DNA of 64,000 nt from contig CAVQEG010000001.1 in the NCBI GenBank assembly GCA_963711465.1, positions 1,116,001 to 1,180,000 on the forward strand, given 5' to 3'. This DNA is from CAVQEG01 sp963711465. Lineage in GTDB: Bacteria > Bacteroidota > Ignavibacteria > OLB7. The position numbers were made by a program, and so were the translations under genes. Within the stretch, counting starts at the first letter, position 1, and the number at the start of each line of letters is the position of its first letter. The notes below the pieces were generated by a model. The model saw nothing but the letters and a program-made list of their open reading frames with translations, had not been told where the DNA came from and searched no databases. Of this stretch, positions 45,822-54,638 are shown in pieces.

Positions 45822-47173
45822 GCCTCTGCCTCCTCGAGTACCGCGTCGAGGTCGTCGACGGTGGCCTCGTCGGCGTCGGAGAGCTCCTCAGCTTCGTCGA
45901 GCGGCTGGGACTCGTCGGCCTCGTCCGGCAGCCGCGCCGCTGCCTCGCGCACGTCCAGCTTGCCGGTGACCACGTCGGCGATCAGGCGGGTGCGGTATTC
46001 GCGGACGAGGGAGATTTCGCGCTGGGCCCCGACTACGGCTGAATCAATTTCAACGGACTCTCTTTGAATGCAGTCTGCGATGCTGGCCTGCTCCGCGACA
46101 GGAGGAACAGGCAGCCACAGATTGAGGACCCGCTCCACAGCGAGCCCGGGTTGTGCCGCAGCTATTGAGTACTGGTTGAGGTTCATCACAGTCAGGATCG
46201 CACCGAACCATTCGAGCGAGTGACCGGGCCGCAGCGAAGCGACTACCGCATGTTCCGAAGCCCAAAACCGCCCACGCGCAAGATGAACGTTGCCACAAAG
46301 CGCCCCTTGCCGTCCGACCAGCGCGAACTCGCCATCGTGGGTATACTCGGATGTGAAGCCCCTCACCCCATTACCTCCAAATACTGGATACTCTCCCGAT
46401 GGCTCGATTGACATACCAGTGATGCCCTCGCCACTTCTCATGCTGCATACCGTCTTAAGCCGCCGCACCTCCCAATTCTCCGGCACATCCCCCAACCACT
46501 CCACGCCGGAGGGTTTGAGGCGGACGTTGGGATCGAGGCCGCGGGTAACGGCGCGGTGGATGATGGCCTGCTTCTGCTCCTCCAGCAGTTTGACCAGCTT
46601 CTGCTTGGCGCGGATGTAGCGTCGGATCTTCCGGTCGACGTGGTCGAGGTAGCGGACGATGGCGTGTTGTTCGGGGAGAGGGGGGATCGGTGTCTTGGTT
46701 GCTAGAAGGGTCGACGGTGGGATCGTATGCCTGAGTCCAGAGTACAGCGGACTCAGCAGCTTCCGATCGTCCATCGCGATATAGAACAACTCAAGAAATC
46801 GGGCGAGCTCTGAATTGCGGCACTCGAATACTGTGTATGCACTCGTGATCATCCCGTCATGCTTCGAGAGCCCGACCGTCCTTGGGGTTTCCGGTACATC
46901 AAACAGGCAAAAGACCAGGTCCCCCGCTCGAACTTCCTGACTTGCGCCAATATCTGACGAGAACTTGCCCCGGCCGGAGGAAATGTCACGCACGATCACG
47001 CCTCCTTTCGTAAGCGACAACAAGTCATAGTGGCTGTACCCTTCGCCGACGAGAATCTTGCGTTTGCGGAGCATGGCCCGGTTGGGAACTAATTCCCAAT
47101 GTTCGGGGATCTTGCCGACCCAAGGGAGGCCAGAGTCCTTCCATGCGTCGTAGGCTGCAGGTTCCGTCATCAT
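45818..47173 (-). CDS. hsdS: Type I restriction-modification specificity subunit
   Basis: A 451-residue HsdS with two target-recognition domains (about 20-185 and 215-395). Each is followed by a conserved coiled-coil region: LPEQHAIVRYLDHVDRKIR with a Lys/Gln-rich helix in the middle, and VAEQASIADCIQRESVEID near the end. The N-terminal head AYDAWKDSGLPWVGKIPEHW repeats in the second domain as SGVEWLGDVPENW. The last 45 residues are an acidic Glu/Asp/Ala tail. The ATG overlaps the ancestral stop of the upstream DUF262 gene and the stop overlaps the next gene, both by ATGA. Confidence 0.95.
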   Translation of the reverse strand: MMTEPAAYDAWKDSGLPWVGKIPEHWELVPNRAMLRKRKILVGEGYSHYDLLSLTKGGVIVRDISSGRGKFSSDIGASQEVRAGDLVFCLFDVPETPRTVGLSKHDGMITSAYTVFECRNSELARFLELFYIAMDDRKLLSPLYSGLRHTIPPSTLLATKTPIPPLPEQHAIVRYLDHVDRKIRRYIRAKQKLVKLLEEQKQAIIHRAVTRGLDPNVRLKPSGVEWLGDVPENWEVRRLKTVCSMRSGEGITGMSIEPSGEYPVFGGNGVRGFTSEYTHDGEFALVGRQGALCGNVHLARGRFWASEHAVVASLRPGHSLEWFGAILTVMNLNQYSIAAAQPGLAVERVLNLWLPVPPVAEQASIADCIQRESVEIDSAVVGAQREISLVREYRTRLIADVVTGKLDVREAAARLPDEADESQPLDEAEELSDADEATVDDLDAVLEEAEA

Positions 47174-49005
47174 GCCTCCGCCTCCTGCATCAACATCTTC
47201 GGATTCCAGATCTGCTCAGCGATCTGTCGGTAGAGTTCTTGCCGGGCGTCTAAATCGGCCTTCTTAAACTAGGTGTGCGCCCGAAATGGGAGGCCGGATT
47301 CCACGAGGAACTTCTGGAATCCGGGGTTGTGGGTGTAGGCCTTCTCGTGGAGGCTCTGCGCCAGAAGATTCTGTCCGTAGTAGTGGTCACGCTTGTCGGC
47401 GTACGGTTTGTCGCCGTAGCTCGCGTTGAAGCTTTTCGGCAAGAGCAGCAGCCCACCGATCCGGTTTCGGTATTCGGTGAAGTCGGTGGGATGGTCGAAT
47501 TCATCCCCATGCCGCTCAGGATGGTTCGCCCAGATGTGCTCCACCTCGTAGCCATTCTTGCCGCTCCGCTGAATATACTCGGTATAGCGCGACGCCCGGC
47601 CCGACCTGGTTTCGACGTAATCGGTCATGCGCGCCAGTAGGCGGTGGATCTGCTTGCCGTTCATGCCGTGCAGATGGAACCGTTCGTTGCTGCGAAACGT
47701 CTCCTCCTCGGCATCCAGGCGCTCCGTCAAGATGGTCGCAAGCTCGTGCGCCGATTGGCCTCGAATCTTGAGAATGACCAGCTGGAACATGTTGTACTGC
47801 ATGGCCGAATAGCTGGTGACCTTCCAATTCCAGATGCGGCGCGCGATCAGGATGTCAAGGTAGGTCGCAACGATGCGGAGCTTCCGGTGGATGTCGGCTT
47901 CGGTGTCGTTACGCTTTAGCGGCGCCAGGAGAACCGGATACTGCAGCGTGAAATTGTTCTGAGCATTGAAGTGGATCGCCTCCAAGCCTTCGGTCAGTGC
48001 TGTAGCCGCCCGGCGAATACGTTCGTACCAGTAGCCGTAGAAAGCAAAATCTTCCTGAATGAACTTGCCGAAGGCACCACTACTGGTGAGGCCAAGCGGC
48101 TCTTCGTGATCGCGCACCCAGCGGTGGAACTCAGTGCCGATGAGGTCGAAGTCGCGAGGCTGCGCGCCACGCTTGCGCTCCCGGATGCTCTGCGCGTGCT
48201 GGCTACGCAGCCACGACTTGATCGCGTCTGCATCCTCTTCCTTGCCCCAGTTTTGGAGGGAGGCAACGTGCTTGCGCCAGACCTGGCTGGCCTCATTGCG
48301 CCGATGTGCATCCGTGATGTTGGCGAGCAGGTAACCCTTCAGCATATCCGTGGGCGTAAGCGACAGCCCGCGGTCGTTCATCGTTTCAAAGATCGTGTAG
48401 GCGTCTGCGTCCGAATAGGCAGTGATTTCGACCAGATGGACGTTCTCGATCAGCCAATCGGCGAAGTATGGCAGGTCGTCGCTCGTGAGCTCGTCGAGAA
48501 GTGACTCCTCAATGTCTTGAAACCGGTTGACAATGTTGACAACAGATTCTGGCTGCCCGTTCTCTTCAAATGGTTCACCGGTGAACAATGCCTCCATGCA
48601 CGCGGTGCGCTCGGGCACGTCGAGATTGAAAGATCGTCTGCCGACCTTGTAGGAGAAGATCAGATTTGCGATCTCCTTCTTCTGATCCTCATCCTCGAGT
48701 TGACGGTAGAGGTGAATCAGGATCAACGTGAGCGACGTCAGGCGCTGCTGCCCGTCGATGATGAATTTATGGCCGTCCTTGTCGCTGATGATTATCGACC
48801 CGAGGAAGTAATGTCCGTATTTCTCCACGGCGCTGCGTTCGTTGCCGGCCTCATGGCTCTCGAGAAACTTCTCGGACAGATCGTCAACCAACTCAGTGAC
48901 CTGCTTGGTTTCCCAGCGGTACTCGCGCTGGTAATAGTCGATGGCGAACTTCGCGCCGCCCAGAAGCGCGCGGATGTTCTTCGCGAGACCACGGATCTCT
49001 CTCAT
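47170..49005 (-). pseudogene. DUF262/DUF1524 (GmrSD-type) protein interrupted by an amber codon
   Basis: The frame encodes 578 residues. An N-terminal DUF262 domain carries FAIDYYQREYRW and FIIDGQQRLTSLTL. A C-terminal DUF1524 HNH-like nuclease carries YEVEHIWANHPERH and RNRIGGLLLLPKSFN. It ends with TAG at 47269-47271. The same frame then continues with KKADLDARQELYRQIAEQIW and twelve further residues to a TGA at 47170-47172 that overlaps the hsdS ATG. That tail is the usual C-terminal helix of DUF1524 proteins, so the TAG looks like a recent nonsense mutation. The shortened product could still be active. GmrSD proteins cleave modified phage DNA. Confidence 0.8.
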
Positions 49006-49469
49006 TGTGCAGCACCTTCAAGGATTTCATCCAGCAACCCCGCCGTCTCCGTTTCCACCTCCAGAATATCCGCTCGACGCTCCGTAAGCGTGTGCATCGG
49101 CTGGGGCTTGTTGGCGTGGGAAGCGAATTTAATTGTGTCGGCGATCTGGGCGGGGTTGGTGACGCGCGCTACGTTGATCAGTTTGCTATCACTTTGCGCA
49201 GCGATGAGCGCGGTGACGCGCTGCTGCCCGTCGATGAGAATCCGCTTGCCCGCAGCCGCCGTCCCATCCTTCAGCTTCACCGTCGGATTCTTCCACGAGA
49301 TCAGATAGCCGACAGGATATCCCTGATAGAGCGAGTCGAGGAGGTTGCGCACCTTGGTCGAGTTCCACACGAACGGGCGCTGGATCTCCGGGATGACGAT
49401 CTCGCCGGAAATTACCCATGTGAGGAGGGTGTCGATCGGATGGGCTGTGACTGAGAATTTCTGGGACAT
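49002..49469 (-). pseudogene. Chimera of a DUF262 N-terminus and an HsdM C-terminal tail
   Basis: A 155-residue frame. Residues 1-91 are about 85% identical by eye to the start of the complete DUF262 protein at 54638-52839, through the ILIDGQQRVTALIAA motif. Residues 92-155 switch to an HsdM-like tail, KPQPMHTLTERRADILEVET followed by ETAGLLDEI. The bulk of the DUF262 gene is missing, so a deletion fused two genes. The frame is open and its stop overlaps the next DUF262 start by ATGA, so it may still be translated. Confidence 0.75.
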
Positions 49470-49505
49470 TGCTGAGGAGTTCTGAAGGGAAAACGAGGGT
49501 TGTAG

Positions 49506-49946
49506 CTACCTGACTTTTGCCGGGTCGATCCAGATTCGTTGAATATGGGTCGGTTGCATGTGGTCGAAGTCCGTATCTGTCGTCAGCAGGGTTGCGCCGA
49601 GCACTTTCGCCGTGGCGGCGATCCAGATATCGTTCTGGCCAATGCTTACCCCTTTCGGGATATCGATACGAATCTCGGCGTACGTCTCAGCGAGTTCTCT
49701 GCGATCGATGTTGACCACTACCAGCTCTTCTTCGATGGTTGCCAGTAGACGGTACTTCTGATCGCCCCATTCGTGTCGCCGGGCCATGGTGTAGAGCTCT
49801 GCAAGAGTCACGATCGAGATGAAGGGACGAAATGGACTTGAGCGAATTCGATAGTGCCTCTCGATGTAGTTGCCGAGCTCCTTTCCACGAATGATTGCGA
49901 GAACGACGTTGGTGTCCAGTATGTAGTTCGGGTTGACGCTGCCCAT
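49506..49946 (-). CDS. PIN-domain nuclease (VapC-like toxin)
   Basis: A 146-residue PIN domain with the acidic active-site set Asp11 (YILDTNVVLA), Glu50 (VTLAELYTM), Asp106 (GQNDIWIAATA) and Asp124 (LLTTDTDFDH). Such proteins cut RNA, typically tRNA or rRNA, and act as toxins. Its ATG follows the stop of the 318-residue protein with no gap, so the two are a coupled pair. The usual small AbrB/RHH antitoxin is absent. Confidence 0.88.
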   Translation of the reverse strand: MGSVNPNYILDTNVVLAIIRGKELGNYIERHYRIRSSPFRPFISIVTLAELYTMARRHEWGDQKYRLLATIEEELVVVNIDRRELAETYAEIRIDIPKGVSIGQNDIWIAATAKVLGATLLTTDTDFDHMQPTHIQRIWIDPAKVR

Positions 49947-50903
49947 CTACCGGATCTCCTCCAACGCGGCCAATAGATCTTCGTCGCTCTCATCGCCGTC
50001 CCACGTTCCCCAAATAGCATTGATGCCGGACTGGCCTGTCTGCACTTGGCGCAGGCTCTTCCAATCGAGTCGGGCGGTCGGCGGTGTCGGTACCGTGGAG
50101 AAGAATGCGTCGCGCTCAGTAGAAAGGCGGATCGCATCAGCGTCCACACGCAGAAGCGTTCCCGAGGGTCGATACACCGCAGCTCCCTCGATCACCACCT
50201 CCTTGGAGAGGAAATCCTTCAGGTGAACGAAGTCCCTGGCGGTCCAGACGGCCCTCACATGTCTGTGGTCCGGCAGCACCAGTTCGAACAGCCGGTTGCT
50301 GACCCGGATCATATCGAGGTGGCCGGTGACGCGAACTCGATTGGAGACCGGTGTGTCTGAGTACAGCGCTCGCGCAGATTCAATGACGGCTGCGTCGATG
50401 TCGGTCTGCCGGAGCTCATCCAGCTTGTGTCCGGCCAGTCGCAACGAATCGATTCCGCGGCTGCTCATCTTGTTCAGGCCTATGAGTCGGGCAAGTACTG
50501 CCGAGTCGAACCGTTCGCTGTCCTGCCGCTGCTCCGACACGTCGAGGATCAACCTGCCCAGCAGGTCGAATCCCGTCTCGTCGGGAGCCACCACGTCATC
50601 GAACAGCTGCTGCTGGTCGAAGAGCGGTGCGGCTGCATCCTGAAGTCTCGGCGCCGTAAAGTGTAGCCGCGTGCTGTCGTCGCGTCCGGAGCTCTGGCCA
50701 ACGAAGCGGATCAGATCCCAGGTTGGAGCCAGGCTGCTCAACGGCCTGCCCTTGGGCCTGCTGGAACGCAGCACACCCATTCGGATGCTGTCGCGCACGA
50801 GATCGGGTATCCGTTCCAGCACGAATCCAGCAGCGGTCGGCTGGATCTTCTTGCCGGACGCGGCTCTACCGTGGATCTCGACGACGTGCTCTACGCTGTG
50901 CAT
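49947..50903 (-). CDS. Unknown 318-residue partner of the PIN nuclease
   Basis: A soluble protein that I cannot assign to a family. The N-terminal part (MHSVEHVVEIHGRAASGKKI) resembles a short beta-strand element. The middle is predicted mixed alpha/beta, with SNRLFELVLPDHRHVRAVW. The C-terminus GINAIWGTWDGDESDEDLLA followed by ALEEIR looks like the acidic tail of antitoxin-type proteins (GxWPGDE-type). It sits directly upstream of the PIN gene with zero spacing. A large antitoxin or regulator role is inference. A GTG at 50918 is an alternative start. Confidence 0.65.
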   Translation of the reverse strand: MHSVEHVVEIHGRAASGKKIQPTAAGFVLERIPDLVRDSIRMGVLRSSRPKGRPLSSLAPTWDLIRFVGQSSGRDDSTRLHFTAPRLQDAAAPLFDQQQLFDDVVAPDETGFDLLGRLILDVSEQRQDSERFDSAVLARLIGLNKMSSRGIDSLRLAGHKLDELRQTDIDAAVIESARALYSDTPVSNRVRVTGHLDMIRVSNRLFELVLPDHRHVRAVWTARDFVHLKDFLSKEVVIEGAAVYRPSGTLLRVDADAIRLSTERDAFFSTVPTPPTARLDWKSLRQVQTGQSGINAIWGTWDGDESDEDLLAALEEIR

Positions 50904-50980
50904 GCTGAATTCTTTCACCTATGGAAGAAGGTGTCGGGCCGCAAACCGGCCAATTTAGCTCAGGTAACGCGACGAGAGCC

Positions 50981-51034
50981 TCCATATTAAAGGCTGGCGA
51001 TAACATGAGGCGCTCGCTCGGTCCATATTAAAGC
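50981..51034 (-). promoter_or_regulatory. Paired TTTAATATGGA motifs upstream of the 318-residue gene
   Basis: On the minus strand the motif CTTTAATATGGA occurs twice, at 51022-51034 and 50981-50993, starting 41 bp apart. It lies between the second HsdM-tail scar and the unknown/PIN pair. TTTAAT/TATAAT is -10-like, so this could be a promoter or operator pair for the module. Confidence 0.5.
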
Positions 51035-51073
51035 CGACACGAACAACGGCCCGGTGACGACCAGCGCATCCCC

Positions 51074-51298
51074 CTAAAGGGAGTCCGGATTCAGTATCTC
51101 CTCCAGCAACCCCTCCGTCTCCCTCTCCACCGCCAGGATGTCCGCGCGGATCTCTCCGAGCTTGCGCATCGGCTGGGGCTTGTAGAAGTAGCGGGTGAAG
51201 CTGATCTCGTAGCCGGTCTTGACGCTGTCGGCAATTTCCCAGGGCCACGGCACGCCGGAGTCCTTCATCGCGGGATAGGGTTTGAGGTCGGTGATCAT
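51074..51298 (-). pseudogene. HsdS-head/HsdM-tail scar 2
   Basis: A 74-residue frame. ITDLKPYPAMKDSGVPW matches the start of HsdS proteins and is joined to IADSVKTGYEISFTRYFYKP and a tail ending ETEGLLEEIL. The second part is nearly identical to the end of the intact HsdM at 54638. The ATG at 51298 overlaps the Fic stop by ATGA, as a real hsdS start would. It is an open, possibly translated, recombination junction. Confidence 0.8.
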
Positions 51299-52464
51299 GC
51301 GGCGCCCTCCGCCGCGTCGTCGCGGAACAGATCGATGTACGTCTGGTAGCTGAATTTGCGGTTACGCGACTGGCCGGTGATTTCCTTTAGGATGCGGGCA
51401 CCAACGAACTTCGCGACCAGATCATTGGCGGCAGCGTATGTGGTGCCGATCAGATCCCGTACTTCATTCACGGAAACGATCGGGTGTTCATAGAGATCTT
51501 CCAGCACCCTGTGTCCGTTCCCTGCTGCTCTACCGAATGTTTCGGTAATGACCGATCGATGCGTTTCACGCAACGTCAGAATGCGCCGGGCGGTCTCGGT
51601 TGACTGCCTGCTGACCTCGATCACCCCGCGTAGAAAGAACGCCAGCCACTCCTCCCAGGTGCCACGGTCACGCACGGACTGCAACTGATCGTAGTACTCC
51701 TGCCGGTGCCGTTTGAAGTAGTGCGAAAGGTACAGCACCGGTTTGTGCAAGATCTCTTGTTCGCACAGCAGGAACGTAATCAGCAGGCGTCCGACGCGGC
51801 CATTGCCGTCCAGGAACGGGTGAATGGTCTCGAACTGTGCGTGGGCAAGCCCAATGCGAATGAGCGCGGGAATCGGTAGGTCGGCATGAAGAAACCGTTC
51901 GAGGTCGCTCAAATGGCGTACGACCTCGTGCGGAGGGGGCGGCACAAACGTCGCTTCGTTGAGCGAGCAGCCAGCTGGCCCAATCCAGTTCTGACTGGTG
52001 CGGATTTCGCCGGGAGTAAGATGCTGGCCCCGAACCCCACGAAGCAGTTCGGTATGAATCTCACGAATCAGTCGAACGGACACGGGCAGCTCATGTAGGC
52101 GGTGCAAGCCGTAGTTCATCGCCCGGACATAGTTCACGACCTCGTCAACATCCTGGGGGCGGTCGGGGGCGAGAACGCGGGCTTCGGCTGCGAGTACGTC
52201 CTGGAGGGAACTCTGTGTTCCTTCGATCTGGCTGGAAAGGACGGCCTCTTTGCGCACGTACATGAAGACGAACAGATCCGGGTGCGGCAGCGTCTGGATG
52301 GACCCGTCCAGCCGACCCAGCGCTCGATCCGCCTGTGACAGCAGTACCTGCATCTCAGAGGTGATGACCACGGCTGGATCGGGCGGCAGCGAGGCGGGGA
52401 CAAACGCGTGGTAGCCCGCCGGCTGTCGCACACGTCTGCCTGCTCTGGTGACGGTGTCGTTCAT
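51295..52464 (-). CDS. Fic-domain AMPylase (class II, N-terminal inhibitory helix)
   Basis: A 389-residue Fic protein. The catalytic motif is HPFLDGNGRVGR (215-226). An inhibitory motif SSQIEG (77-82, S-x-x-x-E-G) precedes it, so the enzyme should be self-inhibited like SoFic. A C-terminal winged-helix (about 320-385, VSVNEVRDLIGTTYAAANDL) may bind DNA. It transfers AMP to protein Ser/Thr/Tyr; the target is unknown. It is a cargo gene between two HsdM/HsdS scars. The start at 52464 has paired -10-like motifs about 95-145 bp upstream. Confidence 0.92.
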   Translation of the reverse strand: MNDTVTRAGRRVRQPAGYHAFVPASLPPDPAVVITSEMQVLLSQADRALGRLDGSIQTLPHPDLFVFMYVRKEAVLSSQIEGTQSSLQDVLAAEARVLAPDRPQDVDEVVNYVRAMNYGLHRLHELPVSVRLIREIHTELLRGVRGQHLTPGEIRTSQNWIGPAGCSLNEATFVPPPPHEVVRHLSDLERFLHADLPIPALIRIGLAHAQFETIHPFLDGNGRVGRLLITFLLCEQEILHKPVLYLSHYFKRHRQEYYDQLQSVRDRGTWEEWLAFFLRGVIEVSRQSTETARRILTLRETHRSVITETFGRAAGNGHRVLEDLYEHPIVSVNEVRDLIGTTYAAANDLVAKFVGARILKEITGQSRNRKFSYQTYIDLFRDDAAEGAA

Positions 52465-52557
52465 GCTGGGTCGTGATTCCCACGACTATTGTGCTTGCAG
52501 CGTGGCTGCCATTTCGCTCTGTACGTAGGGCAACCTATAGCAAGGAGCCAACTCGCT

Positions 52558-52610
52558 TCCATATTATAGGCAGCCTTGAGTATGGCGGAAAATCGGGACC
52601 ATGTTGAAGG
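52558..52610 (-). promoter_or_regulatory. Paired TATAATATGGA-like motifs upstream of fic
   Basis: On the minus strand a diverged copy (CCTTCAACATGGT, 52598-52610) and a strong copy (CCTATAATATGGA, 52558-52570) start 40 bp apart. This is the same arrangement as at 50981-51034 and again directly after an HsdM-tail scar. Confidence 0.5.
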
Positions 52611-52644
52611 CACCCTTGAATACGTCGATCGTCCCTCCTCCTAT

Positions 52645-52842
52645 TTTCGCCCAGCCTCCGGTTTCCTTCTCCAGCGCCAGGATGTCCGCGCGGCTCTCCT
52701 CGAGCGCCCGCAGCGGCCGCCGCATGCAATGGTCGCGGGTGAAGCCGACCTAGTAGCCTGTCTTGAAGCTGACGGGCATCCCCCCGAGCCACGGCGCGGC
52801 GGAGGCCTTGATCGCCGGATCGGGTTTGAGGTCGGTGATCAC
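52645..52842 (-). pseudogene. HsdS-head/HsdM-tail scar 1 (degenerate)
   Basis: From a GTG at 52842 overlapping the DUF262 stop (GTGA), the frame reads VITDLKPDPAIKASAAPWLG (an HsdS-type head), then MPVSFKTGY, then a TAG at 52750-52752. In the same frame it continues VGFTRDHCMRRPLRALEESR and ADILALEKET, the HsdM tail. It has the same join as scar 2 but is older and broken by the stop. Confidence 0.75.
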
Positions 52843-54638
52843 GACAGCACCTCGAACCACTGCTTGATCCGTAGTGCCATCAGCCGGCGGCGCTCGGCGA
52901 GGAAGTCGTCATAGGCGGGCACCCGGCCTTCAAGCAAGCCGGCGGGCAAGCAATGCTGCTCGAAGTTCTCGCGCAGACAGGCGGGGTCGGTTATGCCCCC
53001 GTAGCGCTTCCCCCCTCCATTCACTTGCTCGGCGATCTGGGCGAAGTACATCTCGGGTGGCTTGTCACCGATGGCGATGTTGATCTCGCTCTGGGCGATG
53101 ACGAAGTTGGCGATCTGGTTGTAGCGGCCGCGGGAAAGGCCCTGCCCCTTCAAGTGCTTGCGCGGAAAGACGTGGTGTTTGTCGCCGCGATTTAGCAGCA
53201 GGTCGCGCACGGTGATGTCGGTGGAGAGGAAACCCTTGTCACCGAGCCGCGCTTGTGCTGCCTGGTAAGCAATGAAGTATGGGCTGGTCGAGGATGATGT
53301 GTCCATGAGCTGCGGCAGCATCCCGGTCCAGAAGGCGTCGGGCAGCTCATTGTCGATTACGGTTTCCACATAGGCGGCCAGGCCCTGGCTCTCGATCTGA
53401 CGGATATCTAGGTCGAAGGCGGTCTCGGGACTGCCCGCATAGCGGCCGGTGAGGATCGACATTGCGTACCAGCGCCTCACAAGGCGCTCGAGGTCGGCGG
53501 CGGGAACGTGAGCGGCGCGGCCGCGCAGGTAGACGATGTAGGCGAAGTTGACCGCGTTCTGGCTGCGGATCAAGCCGGAGGTAAGGAATCCCGACGATCG
53601 CAGGATCATCGTCAAGCGGTCGAAGTGGGTCTTGCTCATGAAGGACTCGATGCCCGCCTTGAGCTTGCCGAAGGACACCTCTGAAATAGCCTCCTCGTAC
53701 TCGCGGGTCTCGAAGTTGCGGCCCGAGAGCAGCGCCACCAGATCCTGCAATTTGCCGCGGCCGAATTCCGAGGTGAACGCGACACGCAGCATGTCGGTGT
53801 AGGTGGGATCGTAGAGATCCTCGTTGACGTCCTTGAGCCACTTCATCCTCGACCAGAATCCGGACGCCGCGAACGCGGGATCGCCCTTCTCGATCTTTGA
53901 ATAGAACTCCGGGGCCACTGCGAGGTGACAGAAGTAGTCAATAGCCTTCCGCAACTCGTTGCCGCCGTATGTTTCGTTGACGGCGATCTTTGACATGGCG
54001 AAATCGGCCTGGGACAGCTCGGTGCCGGCCGAATTCACGCGGATGAAGATTTCGGTGACCGTCTCGATGTCGAGGTCTTCGGCCAGCTCGATCAGTCCAA
54101 CGTGGTTGTTGATGATCTTCGCGACCTTCTCGAGCACCTTGCCGATCGCAGACCGATTGGCATCGGGATTCCTGGCCACGTAGTCATCGGTCAGATCGCC
54201 GACGTAGACGTCGCTCGCGAAGAGCTTGGCGACGTCGTCGATCCATGCCTTGTCCTTCGCGATGGCGGGATTGCGTACCTCGAAGCGCTCCTCGCCCGGG
54301 TGGAAGGCGATGCGGATGCGCACTGTCTCATAGTCCCGCGTCAACACCTCCCGACCGAGCAGCGCGGCCATCAACGCGGTGACTCGTTGCTGACCATCGA
54401 TCAGGATGCGCTTGCCGGCCGACGGGGTACCGTCCTTGAGCTTGACGGTGGGGTTGCGCCATGAAATCAGGTAGCCGACCGGGTAACCCTGATAGAGCGA
54501 GTCCAGGAGGTTGCGGACCTTGATGGCATCCCAGACGAAGGGACGCTGGATCTCGGGGATTGCGATCTCGCCCGACTTCACCCACGTTAGCAGCGTCTCG
54601 ATAGGGTGCGGCGTGACGGAATAGCGTTGTGTGGACAT
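52839..54638 (-). CDS. DUF262-domain protein with C-terminal HNH-like motif
   Basis: A 599-residue protein. The DUF262 (ParB/Srx-like) domain at the N-terminus has PEIQRPFVW, LLDSLYQGYPVGYLISW and ILIDGQQRVTALMAA. A helical middle follows, then DKHHVFPRKHLKGQG near residue 490, an HNH-like nuclease motif. Relatives act against phage DNA, often in or near restriction loci. The ATG overlaps the hsdM TGA (TGATG), so it is the first cargo gene after hsdM. It is much closer to the chimera at 49469-49002 than to the second DUF262 protein. Confidence 0.88.
   Translation of the reverse strand: MSTQRYSVTPHPIETLLTWVKSGEIAIPEIQRPFVWDAIKVRNLLDSLYQGYPVGYLISWRNPTVKLKDGTPSAGKRILIDGQQRVTALMAALLGREVLTRDYETVRIRIAFHPGEERFEVRNPAIAKDKAWIDDVAKLFASDVYVGDLTDDYVARNPDANRSAIGKVLEKVAKIINNHVGLIELAEDLDIETVTEIFIRVNSAGTELSQADFAMSKIAVNETYGGNELRKAIDYFCHLAVAPEFYSKIEKGDPAFAASGFWSRMKWLKDVNEDLYDPTYTDMLRVAFTSEFGRGKLQDLVALLSGRNFETREYEEAISEVSFGKLKAGIESFMSKTHFDRLTMILRSSGFLTSGLIRSQNAVNFAYIVYLRGRAAHVPAADLERLVRRWYAMSILTGRYAGSPETAFDLDIRQIESQGLAAYVETVIDNELPDAFWTGMLPQLMDTSSSTSPYFIAYQAAQARLGDKGFLSTDITVRDLLLNRGDKHHVFPRKHLKGQGLSRGRYNQIANFVIAQSEINIAIGDKPPEMYFAQIAEQVNGGGKRYGGITDPACLRENFEQHCLPAGLLEGRVPAYDDFLAERRRLMALRIKQWFEVLS

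Noticed and set aside
52535..52792. 85-codon minus-strand ORF overlapping scar 1
   Set aside because: It is a shifted frame of the HsdS-head/HsdM-tail remnant, with no independent support.
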